Source of the DNA: Spirochaetaceae bacterium bin103
Lineage (GTDB): Bacteria > Spirochaetota > Spirochaetia > SZUA-6 > Bin103
DNA: 64,000 nucleotides
Reading direction: 5' to 3'
NCBI GenBank assembly: GCA_002238925.1
Contig: MPNH01000009.1
Span: 1 to 64,000 of the forward strand
Shown here: in pieces, positions 39,961-48,114 of the stretch
Layout: every line of letters starts with the position of its first letter
How positions within the stretch are numbered: position 1 is the stretch's first letter
Position numbers and translations under genes: made by a program
The notes under the pieces: generated by a model
Told to the model about the DNA's origin: nothing
The model's input: the letters and a program-made list of their open reading frames with translations, nothing else
The model's database searches: none

Positions 39961-41415
39961 TCAGGCGCCGGGGTAGGCCCAGGTGGGCTTGTCGTCGGGG
40001 GTGGGCGAGTTGGCGAAGGTGCCGCGGGCGAGCACCGCTTCGCGGCCGCCGTGGGCGGCTACCCGTGCCGCCTGGTCGGCCTTTGCGCGGCGGTCCACCG
40101 CCTCCGGGTCGAGCAGCGCGCGCAGCCGGTCCTCGAAGCGGGCCAGCACTGCGGCGGTGGCCGGGTCCGGCGCCTCGGCCAGGTCGCGGCATTCCTCGGG
40201 GTCGGCGGCCAGGTCGAACAGCTGCGGCGGGCCGCCCACGTAGTAGACGTACTTGTAGCGGGCGTCGCGCAGCATGTAGTGGGCGGACGCCGAGCCGATG
40301 GCGTGGTACTCGCTGAACACGGTGCGGTCCTGATCGGGTCCGGCGGCCAGTTGCCACAGATCGTCTCCGGGCAGGCCGGGCGCCGCCGTGCCGCCCACCG
40401 CGGACACCACGGTCGGGTAGCAATCCACCAGGCTGACCGGGGTAGCGACCGCGCGCCCCTCGGGCACATCCGGCCCGGCCACGATCAGCGGCACGCCCGC
40501 CGATTCGTCGTACATGGTGAACTTGCCGGTGAGGCCGCGCGCACCGGCCGACTCGCCGTGGTCGGTGCTGTAGATGACGCGGGTGTCGCCGGTCAGCCCC
40601 AATTCGCCGAGGGCGCCGAGCACGCGCCCGATCTGCTCGTCCAGGTGGCTGCAGGCGGCGTAGTAGGCGGCGTTCAGGTTGCGCAACTCCTCCTCCGTGA
40701 ACGGCTCGTCCTGGTGGAAGAAGTGGCGGAAGTGGGCAAGGGCGGGGTTGCGCGGCCACTGCTCGGGCTGCCACTGCGGCGGCAGCGGCACGTCGCCGGC
40801 AAGCTCCCGGTAGCGGCGGTACCACGATTCCGGCCCGATGTAGGGTGGATGGGGGCACACGAAAGACAGGAACAGCACCCACGGCTTCGGCGCGCCGGCC
40901 TGCTCGCGCAGCCAGGCGATGGCGTTGTCGGCGTTGCGGATGTCGTAGGTGAGGTAGGTGGAATCGCCGGGACCGGCGCCCTGCACGCCGCGGCGGGCGT
41001 TGCGGCGCGGCGGATCGTCGCGCACGCAGCTCAGCAGGTCGCCAAGCCCATCCACCACGTGCAACGGTTCGATCTCGCGGCTGAAGCCGTTGTCGTCGTC
41101 GCTGCTGCGGAAGTGCAGCTTGCCGATCGAGTCGACGCTAAAGCCCTCGCCGCGCAGGTGGTGGCCCCAGCTCGGCACACTGCCGTCGTAGGGAATGCCA
41201 TTGTCCCAGAAGCCGATCTCGTGCACGTAGCGGCCGGTGGCCAGCGAGGCGCGCTCGGGTACGCAGATGGGGCAGTTGGTGTAGGCGGCGTCGAAGCGGG
41301 TGCCGCGGCGGGCGAGCGCGTCCAGATGCGGCGTGATGCCGGGGCCGCCGTAGCAGCCGAGGCCGGAACGGGTGTGTTGATCGGACAGGATGAACAGCAG
41401 GTTGGTCGGTCGCAC
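39961..41415 (-). CDS. Sulfatase-superfamily hydrolase with variant active-site motif
   Basis: A 484-residue alkaline-phosphatase-fold hydrolase. First metal site RPTNLLFILSDQHTRSGLGCYGG; the signature region reads NCPICVPERASLATGR. The Cys, Pro and Arg of the sulfatase motif are kept, but Glu replaces the usual Ser/Ala (CxPER instead of CxPSR). IYSTDHGESAGARG supplies the second metal site. GTG 41415 starts the protein without a signal peptide. Whether formylglycine can form in this context is unclear; it could be a sulfatase with altered maturation or a related hydrolase. It starts 9 bp after the MocR gene and is probably co-transcribed. Confidence 0.87.
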   Translation of the reverse strand: MRPTNLLFILSDQHTRSGLGCYGGPGITPHLDALARRGTRFDAAYTNCPICVPERASLATGRYVHEIGFWDNGIPYDGSVPSWGHHLRGEGFSVDSIGKLHFRSSDDDNGFSREIEPLHVVDGLGDLLSCVRDDPPRRNARRGVQGAGPGDSTYLTYDIRNADNAIAWLREQAGAPKPWVLFLSFVCPHPPYIGPESWYRRYRELAGDVPLPPQWQPEQWPRNPALAHFRHFFHQDEPFTEEELRNLNAAYYAACSHLDEQIGRVLGALGELGLTGDTRVIYSTDHGESAGARGLTGKFTMYDESAGVPLIVAGPDVPEGRAVATPVSLVDCYPTVVSAVGGTAAPGLPGDDLWQLAAGPDQDRTVFSEYHAIGSASAHYMLRDARYKYVYYVGGPPQLFDLAADPEECRDLAEAPDPATAAVLARFEDRLRALLDPEAVDRRAKADQAARVAAHGGREAVLARGTFANSPTPDDKPTWAYPGA

Positions 41416-41424
41416 GCCGCCACC

Positions 41425-42969
41425 CTACCACGGACCCGCTCCCCGCTTCCCGTCACCGACCCCGGCGAGGAGGCGGGCGAGGCGCAGCACGGCGGGTTCC
41501 ATGTCCTGCTCCGGCACGGCGGCGTAGCCGAGGTGCAGGCCGGGGCGGGCGCCCGGGCCCACCCAGTAGGGGGATAGCGGGCGCAGAGCGAGGCCGGCGC
41601 GGCGGCCCGACTCGGCGATGGCGCAGTCGTCGGTGCCGCGGGGCAGCCAGGCCGCTACCTGCATGCCGGCGTCGGTGGGGGCAAGCTCGAGCGACTCCGA
41701 CAGATGCTGGTCGACGAGGGCGTACAGCAGTGCTTGGCGCTGCGCGTAGCGGTTCCGCATGCGCCGCACGTGAGCGCCGTAGCGGCCCGACTCGATGAAC
41801 TCGGCGAGCGCGCCCTGCACCGGCTGCGGGGCGGTCTGGCCGGTGTTGCGCACCGCGGTTGCGAACGCGCCCGCCAGGCGTTCGGGGACGACCAGGTAGC
41901 CGACGCGCAGCGCCGGCAGCATGGTCTTGGCGAAGGTGCCGACATACACCACCCGGCCGTGCGGGTCGAGGCCCTGCACCGACGCGATGGGACGGCCACG
42001 ATAGCGGTACTCGCTGTCGTAGTCATCCTCGATGACGAAGGCGCCGGCCCGGCCCGCCCAGTCGAGCAGGCGCAGGCGGCGCTCCAGCACCAGGGTGGAG
42101 CCTACCGGGTACTGGCACGACGGGGTGATGTAAGCCAGGCGGGCGCCGGGGCGGCGCGCCTCGCCGGCCTGCACGTCCATACCATCCGCATCGACGGAAA
42201 TCGGCTCGATGCGGGCACCGGCAGCGAGCAAGGCGGCACGCGCACCGGGGTAACCCGGTTCTTCGATCCACGCACGGTCGCCGGGATCGAGCAGCATGCG
42301 GGCGGCCAGGTCGAGCGCCGCCTGGGCGCCGGTTACCACGATTACCTGCGCCGGCGTGCAATTCACGCCGCGGGCGGCCGCGACGTAGGCGGCTATCGCG
42401 GCGCGCAGCGCGGGGTCGCCGGCCGCATCTCCGTAGCCGAGGCGGTCCACGGCCGGCGCACGCGCGTGGCGGGCCAGCAGACGCGCCCACGCCTGGTGCG
42501 GGAACGAGGCAAGGTCGGGCAGCCCGGTCTGGAACGCCCCGCCGGCAACCGAGCCGCGCTCGATCCCGGCAAGCGCCCGGCCGCGTTCAGACAGCGATGC
42601 ACCGCCAGCTTGCGCGCCGGTTCGTGCATGGGTCCGTTCGCCGGTGGTTGCACCGCCCGGACGCCCGCTCCCGGAACTCCGCATCGACCGGCGCAGCACC
42701 GCCGCGTCCACCTCCGCGACCCGGGTGCCGACCCCTACCCGGGACGTGACGAAGCCCTCGTCGGCAAGTTGTTCGAAGACGGCGATCACGGTGTTCCTCG
42801 CGACGCCGAGTTCGAGCGCCGCCGCCCGCGTTGCGGGCAGCCGCGTCCCCGGCTGCAGGCGCCCGGACAGGATCGCCGCGCGCAGGCTCTGGTAAACCTG
42901 CCGGTACAGCGGCACCGCGGAACCCCGGTCGGGAACGGCCTCCGGCGGCAACTGATGCACCTCTCTCAT
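41425..42969 (-). CDS. MocR/PdxR-type regulator (GntR HTH fused to aminotransferase)
   Basis: A 514-residue regulator. The GntR winged helix (PLYRQVYQSLRAAILSGRL, LPATRAAALELGVARNTV, LADEGFVTSRVGVGT) is joined by a Gly/Arg-rich linker to a fold-type I aminotransferase domain. That domain has the PLP lysine in GTFAKTMLPALRVGYLV, the phosphate and ring contacts (VVTGAQAALDL, YITPSCQYPVG) and VIEDDYDSEYRY. Such proteins sense PLP or an amino compound and usually control a divergent gene. Here that gene encodes an FMN split-barrel protein. A pair of direct repeats lies in the shared 121-bp gap. The sulfatase gene is 9 bp downstream. Confidence 0.93.
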   Translation of the reverse strand: MREVHQLPPEAVPDRGSAVPLYRQVYQSLRAAILSGRLQPGTRLPATRAAALELGVARNTVIAVFEQLADEGFVTSRVGVGTRVAEVDAAVLRRSMRSSGSGRPGGATTGERTHARTGAQAGGASLSERGRALAGIERGSVAGGAFQTGLPDLASFPHQAWARLLARHARAPAVDRLGYGDAAGDPALRAAIAAYVAAARGVNCTPAQVIVVTGAQAALDLAARMLLDPGDRAWIEEPGYPGARAALLAAGARIEPISVDADGMDVQAGEARRPGARLAYITPSCQYPVGSTLVLERRLRLLDWAGRAGAFVIEDDYDSEYRYRGRPIASVQGLDPHGRVVYVGTFAKTMLPALRVGYLVVPERLAGAFATAVRNTGQTAPQPVQGALAEFIESGRYGAHVRRMRNRYAQRQALLYALVDQHLSESLELAPTDAGMQVAAWLPRGTDDCAIAESGRRAGLALRPLSPYWVGPGARPGLHLGYAAVPEQDMEPAVLRLARLLAGVGDGKRGAGPW

Positions 42970-42980
42970 ACCGGTGTGAA

Positions 42981-43010
42981 TGGACCTATAAATTCATTCA
43001 TATTGGACCT
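42981..43010. promoter_or_regulatory. Direct repeats TGGACCT, candidate MocR operator
   Basis: TGGACCT occurs at 42981-42987 and 43004-43010, 23 bp (about two helical turns) apart, in the AT-rich middle of an otherwise GC-rich gap between the MocR-type gene and the FMN split-barrel gene. MocR regulators such as GabR and PdxR bind paired repeats in divergent promoters, so this is the natural operator. Between the repeats is ataaattcattcatat, a likely promoter core. Confidence 0.6.
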
Positions 43011-43090
43011 TTTTCTAGTATCAAAATACGAGCACTCTGGCAAGCATCTGCCGCGCTGCACCTCGCGGCGCGGCGAATTGGAGGGTATCG

Positions 43091-43991
43091 ATGAGCACGC
43101 TGACAGACTCCGTTGCCCCGGGACTGAAGGTTGACGGGAGCTACGCCCCTACCGAACGCAGCCGGGTGCGCCGCGTGGCCAAGCGCGCGGTGTATGACCG
43201 CGACACCGTGCACGCCATCATCGACGCGGCGCTGGTGTGCCACGTCGGCTTCGTGGTCGAAGGGCGGCCGCGCGTGCTGCCCACGGCGATCGCCCGTGTC
43301 GGCGAGTGCGTGTACCTGCACGGCAATCGCAACAGCGTGATGCTGCAGACGCTCGCGACCGGCGCGCCGGCGTGCATTACTGTGACCCACCTCGACGGCC
43401 TGGTGGTGGCGCGGTCCACGTTCCATTCATCGATGAACTATCGCTGCGTGGTAATTCACGGGGTGGGCCGAACGGTGACCGGTGCGCACAAGAGCGTAGC
43501 CCTCGACGCGCTGGTGGAACGCCTCATCCCGGGCCGCACCGGCGACGTTCGCCCGCCGACGGCGAAGGAGCTGGCCGTCACGGCGGTGCTGGGGTTTCCC
43601 CTCGAGGAGGGGTCCCCCCCGCCGCGGGCCCCGGGGCGCCCCCGCCCCCCCGCCGACGGCGAAGGAGCTGGCCGTCACGGCGGTGCTGGAGTTTCCCCTC
43701 GAGGAGGTGTCCGCCAAGGTACGCACCGGGCCGCCGGCCGATGACGCCGACGACTACCTGCTGCCGTTCTGGGGCGGCGTGGTGCCGCTGCACACGGTGG
43801 CGGGCGCACCCGAGGGCGACGAAGCCTCGTTGCGCGCCCGGATCCCGCCGCCGAGCTACCTGGTGGCGGAGCACCCGCATCGGGGCCGCGCCGGATCACG
43901 CCCCCGAACCGGTTCGGAGCCGCGATCCGGGATACGCACCCGGTCCCGGTCGCGCGCACGGCGGCAGCCGGCGCCGCCCCGGACGCGGTAG
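43091..43991 (+). CDS. Pyridoxamine 5'-phosphate oxidase-like FMN split-barrel protein, frame broken by duplication
   Basis: The first 165 residues form an FMN-binding split barrel of the NimA/flavin-reductase-like class: CHVGFVVEGRPRVLPTAIARVGECVYLHGNRNS, ACITVTHLDGLVVAR and MNYRCVVIHGVGR. A 97-bp duplication at about 43555-43748 then shifts the frame. The true continuation, AVLEFPLEEVSAKVRTGPPAD then LLPFWGGVVPLHTVAGAP, is typical of this family. It ends at 43991 with a basic tail that may itself be unreliable. Uninterrupted, the first frame would stop at 43744. It is divergent from the MocR-type regulator, which presumably controls it. A role in PLP or amine metabolism is inferred from that pairing. 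Confidence 0.78.
43555..43748. repeat. 97-bp imperfect tandem duplication causing an FMN-protein frameshift
   Basis: gccgacggcgaaggagctgg begins at 43555 and again at 43652. After about 55 nearly identical bases, unit 1 drifts into C/G-only sequence, including ccccccc. The bases just before unit 2 are likewise C-rich replacements of the sequence before unit 1. The period is not a multiple of three. Deleting one unit restores the family-typical protein. Confidence 0.88.
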
Positions 43992-44008
43992 CCCCACCGG
44001 GCGGTCCG

Positions 44009-44395
44009 TCACCGCACGATTTCGAGTTCGGTGTGACGGGCCAGCACGTCGAAGTCGTCGTCGTGATGCAGCACCGCTGCCCCGGCACCGATCGCGACGG
44101 CGGCGATCAGGCAGTCGATCAGCCGCCGCACTGTTTCGCCTTCACGGCGGCAGCGGCGGTACAGCCTTGCCGCATCGTCGTAGTGCGCGGGTTCGGTAGG
44201 CAGCACGCTCGCACGCGCCAGCAGCCCTTGAAGCGCTTCAAGGTGGCTCTCGCCTCGCGCGCCGGCGAGCACCTCCATACGGATCGCGTCGCAGACCGAG
44301 ATGTCGCCGGCCAACTCGGCGTCGACCCGCGCACACACACCCGACCCGGTGTCGCGCAGGAACTCCACCCATGCCGAGGTGTCGATCAGGATCAC
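44009..44395 (-). CDS. vapC: PIN-domain toxin VapC
   Basis: A 128-residue PIN ribonuclease. Acidic metal ligands are seen in MILIDTSAWVEFLRDT (Asp), ISVCDAIRMEVLAG (Glu), RLIDCLIAAVAIGAGAAVLHHDDDFDVLA (two Asp). Toxins of this type cleave tRNA or rRNA. Its GTG start overlaps the stop of the upstream antitoxin gene (GTGA), the normal coupled arrangement. It is convergent with the FMN-protein gene 17 bp away. Confidence 0.92.
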   Translation of the reverse strand: MILIDTSAWVEFLRDTGSGVCARVDAELAGDISVCDAIRMEVLAGARGESHLEALQGLLARASVLPTEPAHYDDAARLYRRCRREGETVRRLIDCLIAAVAIGAGAAVLHHDDDFDVLARHTELEIVR

Positions 44396-44595
44396 GTTGC
44401 CCTGCTTCCGCGCATCTCCTCCAGATCACCTTCCCAGCCCGATCCGCGCAGGCGCCGAGCCGCCGTCAGGCTCAGGGGGCCAGCCGCGAGCGTGCGCAGC
44501 GCGAGATTGACCGCCTCCCGCTTGGAAGCCAGCCGGTAGCGCCTCATGATCGCCGTGCAGGCTACGTCGTCGATATCGATATTGGTGCGTGCCAT
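44392..44595 (-). CDS. vapB: Antitoxin VapB
   Basis: A 67-residue protein, MARTNIDIDDVACTAIMRRY then SKREAVNLALRTLA, matching the VapB2-type DNA-binding half (ARTNIDID...AMRRY...TKREAVNLALR). The C-terminal GSGWEGDLEEMRGSR is the toxin-binding tail. ATG 44595. It should repress its own promoter, which lies in the 52-bp gap shared with the gamma-carbonic anhydrase gene. Confidence 0.9.
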   Translation of the reverse strand: MARTNIDIDDVACTAIMRRYRLASKREAVNLALRTLAAGPLSLTAARRLRGSGWEGDLEEMRGSRAT

Positions 44596-44647
44596 ACACC
44601 AACTATACACCTTGCAGCGATACCGCGGGCGGGGGCACCATGAGAGC

Positions 44648-45217
44648 GTGGCGGAGAATCTGAACTTTCCCGGCGGGACGGTGGGGATGCGCCGCGTGGG
44701 CGACGTGTACTTCGCGGCCAGCGCGGTGGTGGTGGGCGACGTGCGGCTGGGCGCCAAGACCAGCGTGTGGCCGTTCGCCTGCATTCGCGGCGACGTGGCC
44801 GCGATTCGGGTGGGCGCGCGCTGCTCGATCCAGGACCAGGCGATGCTGCACACGCGCAGCGGCGAGGATCTGGAGATTGGCGACGACGTGGTGATGGGCC
44901 ACCAGGTGTGCGTGCACGGCCGACGCGTGGGCAACGGCTGCCTGATCGGCATTGGCGCCACCGTGCTGGACGGCGCCGTGCTCGGCGAAGGCTGCCTGGT
45001 GGCGGCCGGGGCGGTGGTGCGGCCTGGCGAGCAGGTAGCGCCCGGCATGATGGTGGCGGGGGTGCCGGCGCGGGTGATGCGCCCGGTCAGCGACGCCGAG
45101 CGCGCCTACATCACGCGCATTGTGGCCGCCTACCGCCGGCTGGCTCGGCAACACGCCGACGGGCAATTCGACGGCCCGCCGCTCCCCGGCGCACGCGCAG
45201 GCTCAGCCGAGGGATAA
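44648..45217 (+). CDS. Gamma-carbonic anhydrase family protein (left-handed beta-helix)
   Basis: A 189-residue hexapeptide-repeat protein. VVVGDVRLGAKTSVWPFACIRGD, then IRVGARCSIQDQAMLHT, then IGDDVVMGHQVCVHG and IGIGATVLDGAVLGEG form a left-handed beta-helix. His residues in LHT, GHQ and VHG correspond to the metal ligands of Cam/YrdA-like trimers. A C-terminal helix (ERAYITRIVAAYRRLARQHA) packs along it. It could be an active carbonic anhydrase or an acyl-CoA-linked homologue such as PaaY. GTG 44648 is the start. Confidence 0.9.
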   Translation: MAENLNFPGGTVGMRRVGDVYFAASAVVVGDVRLGAKTSVWPFACIRGDVAAIRVGARCSIQDQAMLHTRSGEDLEIGDDVVMGHQVCVHGRRVGNGCLIGIGATVLDGAVLGEGCLVAAGAVVRPGEQVAPGMMVAGVPARVMRPVSDAERAYITRIVAAYRRLARQHADGQFDGPPLPGARAGSAEG

Positions 45218-45342
45218 CGTACTCATCCCGGGACACGGGACACGGTTCGCACCAGCGGGCAACCGCCCGGAGCGGACACTGTCGCGGTGCACCGGCGGCG
45301 CGGCGCCTGGCGGCACGGCGCGGGAACGGCCCCGGACGGCTC

Positions 45343-45359
45343 GGCCCGCCTGGCGGGCC
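45343..45359. terminator. GC-rich palindrome between convergent genes
   Basis: GGCCCGC (45343-45349), three-base loop, GCGGGCC (45353-45359). It lies in the 176-bp gap between the convergent gamma-carbonic anhydrase and DUF4914-like genes. No T tract. It is a candidate bidirectional terminator; short GC palindromes also arise by chance at this base composition. Confidence 0.35.
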
Positions 45360-45393
45360 GGCGTTGGCCCCCTGAACGACCGCGAGCCGCCGG

Positions 45394-47313
45394 CTACAGG
45401 TCGAACGCGGCGAGTTGCTCCAGGTTGCAGTCGTCGAGGGCGGCCTCGATGATGTCGCGCCCGAGCGGCTCCAGGTCCGACTCGCGCAAGTACGGGCGCA
45501 GGGTGGCGGCGAAGAACGCGCTCAGCTCGGCGGCGCCGGCGTCGTAGCCTGCCGTGCCCACTTCCGCCTGCGCCTCCACCTGCAGCAGCTCCTGCGGGAT
45601 CAGCGCGCCCTCGATCTGCATTGAGCGCAGCGCGTAGCCGAGCAGCGGGCAGCGCGCCGGAACGAGTTGGTCGGGCCGGAATCGTGCCCCGCTGCGCCGC
45701 GCCAGGTACTCGCGCGCCAGCCACTGCGGCATGAACCCGGTGCGCCAGGCGCCGACGTGCTGATTGGGGGTGAGCGTGAAGCGGGTGGCCGGCGTGTTGC
45801 GGATCTGGCGCAGCAGCAGGTTGGCCTGCACCACGCGCCGCCCGGTGGCGAACGGCCAGTAGGAGCCGACGCCCTCGCTCGACAGGCCGCTGCTGTTGGT
45901 GATGCTGGGGTTGGAATAACCGCGCGGCGCAACCAGGCGCCACAGCCAGGCCAGTGCCGGCGGCAGCACGTGCAGCAGGCCGGCGATGCCGTAGCTGGGG
46001 CTGTCCGCCGTGCACGGCGGCGTGCGGATGCCGAAGCTGCGCACGTCCACGGTCGCCGGATCGTCCACGATGCCGGCCACCATGCGCCGCGGCACGATAA
46101 CGCGCGGATTCGGGCACGGCACGCCCGGCTCGTCCTCGACGTGCTCCCAGATCAGGCAGGTGGCGCCCGGCGTGGCCACCATGTTCATGAACAGCAGCGG
46201 TTCGGGCGGATGGATCGACAGGCGCTCGTAGGAGGGGTCGACGCCGTAGCCGTCGATGTGGTTGACGCGCAGGAACCAGGCATCCTCGGCGTCCATCACC
46301 GCCAGGTGGCCGCTGCCGGAACGCAGCTCCGGGTGGCACAGCGCCATGTCGTCGGTAACCGGGCGCAGCGAGCAGGTCTGGCCCATGGCCAGGAAGCGGC
46401 GTTCGCCGGTTACCGTGTTCTCGCCGAGCAGCAGGCGCCCGTCCGCCTGCCGCTGCACATGCTCGAGCATCTCGCTCTTGCCGCCGCCGCTAGCGCCCTC
46501 GTGCATGATGGTGACGATGTTGTCGTACGGGGTGACCACCTCCACCGTCGATCCGTGCGCGGTGATCCAGCCCTCGCTCTCGCCGATGGTGAGCAGCACC
46601 CCGTACACGCCCTTCTTGGCGCTCGGGCCGGGATACAGGTTGAGGGAGTGAATCTCGTGCAGATCGGCCAGGCGGTTGTGCACCACCACCTGCCGTCCGG
46701 CGCAGTGGGTGTGGCGGAACGGCGGCGCCAGGAAGATGATGGCGCGCGGCGTGAAGCCGTCTTCGATGTCGACGCCGGGCAGCATGCCCTGCAGGTCGGC
46801 GAGTGCGGCGGCAAAAAAGGCGGCGTTCTTGGGGGCGATCAGCAGCGAGTCGTAGCCGAATTCGGGGCTGCCCGACACGAACGGCAGGGCAATCAGCTCC
46901 TGCGAGCCGAGCCAGGCCAGGATGTCGCGGCGCACCGGCGCGAACGAGGTGTCGAAGCGGTCCACGAAGCGCGGTTTCTCGGACGGGCCCTCGTCGGCCA
47001 CCACCATGCAGTCGGGGTCGCGGCGGCGCATGTAGGGCTCGGTGTAGTTCACCGCCACGCCGTTGCGGCAGCGGGTGACGTTGGCCTCGACCACCCGTCC
47101 GCGGCCGGGCACATCGTATGCGACCTCGAATTGGGAGTCGCCATCCTCGCCAAGCGACAGCTTGACGAGTTGCTTGCGGCTGCGCGGCACCAGCACTTCG
47201 GGTGATGCTTCCAGGGTCGCCACCACGTCGGCGGGCAGCCGCAGCCGCCACCAGGTGGCCAGCGCGCCGGCGGCGGGTGCCTCGCGCTGCAGCGTAGTCT
47301 CGGATGTAGCCAT
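45394..47313 (-). CDS. DUF4914 family protein with PEPCK-like P-loop
   Basis: A 639-residue protein. The nucleotide-binding loop is IMHEGASGGGKSEMLEHV, resembling the kinase loop of phosphoenolpyruvate carboxykinase. It is followed by LLLGENTVTGERRF, LAVMDAEDAWFLRVNHIDGYG and EPLLFMNM. SEGVGSYWPFATGRRVVQANLLLRQI is another PEPCK-like block. I identify it as DUF4914, whose reaction is not known. ATG 47313 (MATSETTLQ) is chosen although the frame is open to 47355. It has no Shine-Dalgarno-like sequence. It is convergent with the carbonic anhydrase gene and 81 bp after the phosphopantetheinyl transferase gene. Confidence 0.8.
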   Translation of the reverse strand: MATSETTLQREAPAAGALATWWRLRLPADVVATLEASPEVLVPRSRKQLVKLSLGEDGDSQFEVAYDVPGRGRVVEANVTRCRNGVAVNYTEPYMRRRDPDCMVVADEGPSEKPRFVDRFDTSFAPVRRDILAWLGSQELIALPFVSGSPEFGYDSLLIAPKNAAFFAAALADLQGMLPGVDIEDGFTPRAIIFLAPPFRHTHCAGRQVVVHNRLADLHEIHSLNLYPGPSAKKGVYGVLLTIGESEGWITAHGSTVEVVTPYDNIVTIMHEGASGGGKSEMLEHVQRQADGRLLLGENTVTGERRFLAMGQTCSLRPVTDDMALCHPELRSGSGHLAVMDAEDAWFLRVNHIDGYGVDPSYERLSIHPPEPLLFMNMVATPGATCLIWEHVEDEPGVPCPNPRVIVPRRMVAGIVDDPATVDVRSFGIRTPPCTADSPSYGIAGLLHVLPPALAWLWRLVAPRGYSNPSITNSSGLSSEGVGSYWPFATGRRVVQANLLLRQIRNTPATRFTLTPNQHVGAWRTGFMPQWLAREYLARRSGARFRPDQLVPARCPLLGYALRSMQIEGALIPQELLQVEAQAEVGTAGYDAGAAELSAFFAATLRPYLRESDLEPLGRDIIEAALDDCNLEQLAAFDL

Positions 47314-47394
47314 GATTGGAGGCGCAAAGATAGGCAAATCACACCCCGCGAGCAACGCGCCCGGTCCTGCGCGCGCGCCCCGCGCAGCGCCGGA

Positions 47395-48114
47395 TCACCG
47401 CTCGGCCCGGTGACCCTCCGGCATCCGGCAGGCGCGCGCCGCCGCGAACCGGGACTCGCCCAGGTCCTCCAACCAGAACGGGTCGGCCGGCAGGTGCGGA
47501 AAGCGAAACACCGCCGACCGCTCGCCCGCGATCATCGATCCCGGCAGTTCGAAGCGTGACGGATCAAGAGAGAAGCCGGTGCCCAGGGCCTTGATCAGCG
47601 CCTCCTTCAGGGTCCAGAACCGGTAGAACAGGTTCACCTTCCCGGTTCCGGTGGCGGCCGTCAGGGCGAGCATCTCGCACGGACCGTACACGAAGCGTCC
47701 GATGCCGTCGAAGTCGCGGCCGGGAACGCGCACCTCCAGATCCACCCCGAATTCATCCCGCTCCGCGAAGCCGACCAGTCCATGCGCGCCGCTGTGGCTC
47801 ACATTGAAGGATGCGCCGGCCGGTACCCCGTTCACTTTCGCGTACGGCTTGCCGTATTCCAGAGAGCCGAACGACAGGTCTCCGTTGGCACACCCCAGCC
47901 GGTCGCACAGGTTGATCCTGAGGGCGGCGCGGCAGAGCGCAAACCGGCGCCGGCCGTCCTGGACCCGGAACCCATTCCAACGTGCCTTCTCCTGGTCGTC
48001 GAGCAGTGCGAGTGCCTGCTGTTCCCGCCCGCGGTCGGGGCGCAGGTCGACGTGCAGGATAAGCGAGCCGCCGGTTTCGCACCACGGTCTCCACCAGGCG
48101 TCGGCGGCCGTCAT
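47395..48114 (-). CDS. 4'-phosphopantetheinyl transferase (Sfp/HetI type)
   Basis: A 239-residue enzyme activating acyl or peptidyl carrier proteins by adding the phosphopantetheine arm of CoA. Motifs: GKPYAKVNGVPAGASFNVSHSG (GxxxF.....FN.SHS), EFGVDLEVRVPG (metal Asp and Glu) and FWTLKEALIKALGTGFS (WxxKEA). Length suits Sfp-type enzymes, which serve polyketide, non-ribosomal peptide or lysine pathways. No such synthase lies in this window. Its ATG overlaps the metallophosphoesterase stop (ATGA). Expression therefore appears coupled to the upstream hydrolase gene. Confidence 0.92.
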   Translation of the reverse strand: MTAADAWWRPWCETGGSLILHVDLRPDRGREQQALALLDDQEKARWNGFRVQDGRRRFALCRAALRINLCDRLGCANGDLSFGSLEYGKPYAKVNGVPAGASFNVSHSGAHGLVGFAERDEFGVDLEVRVPGRDFDGIGRFVYGPCEMLALTAATGTGKVNLFYRFWTLKEALIKALGTGFSLDPSRFELPGSMIAGERSAVFRFPHLPADPFWLEDLGESRFAAARACRMPEGHRAER

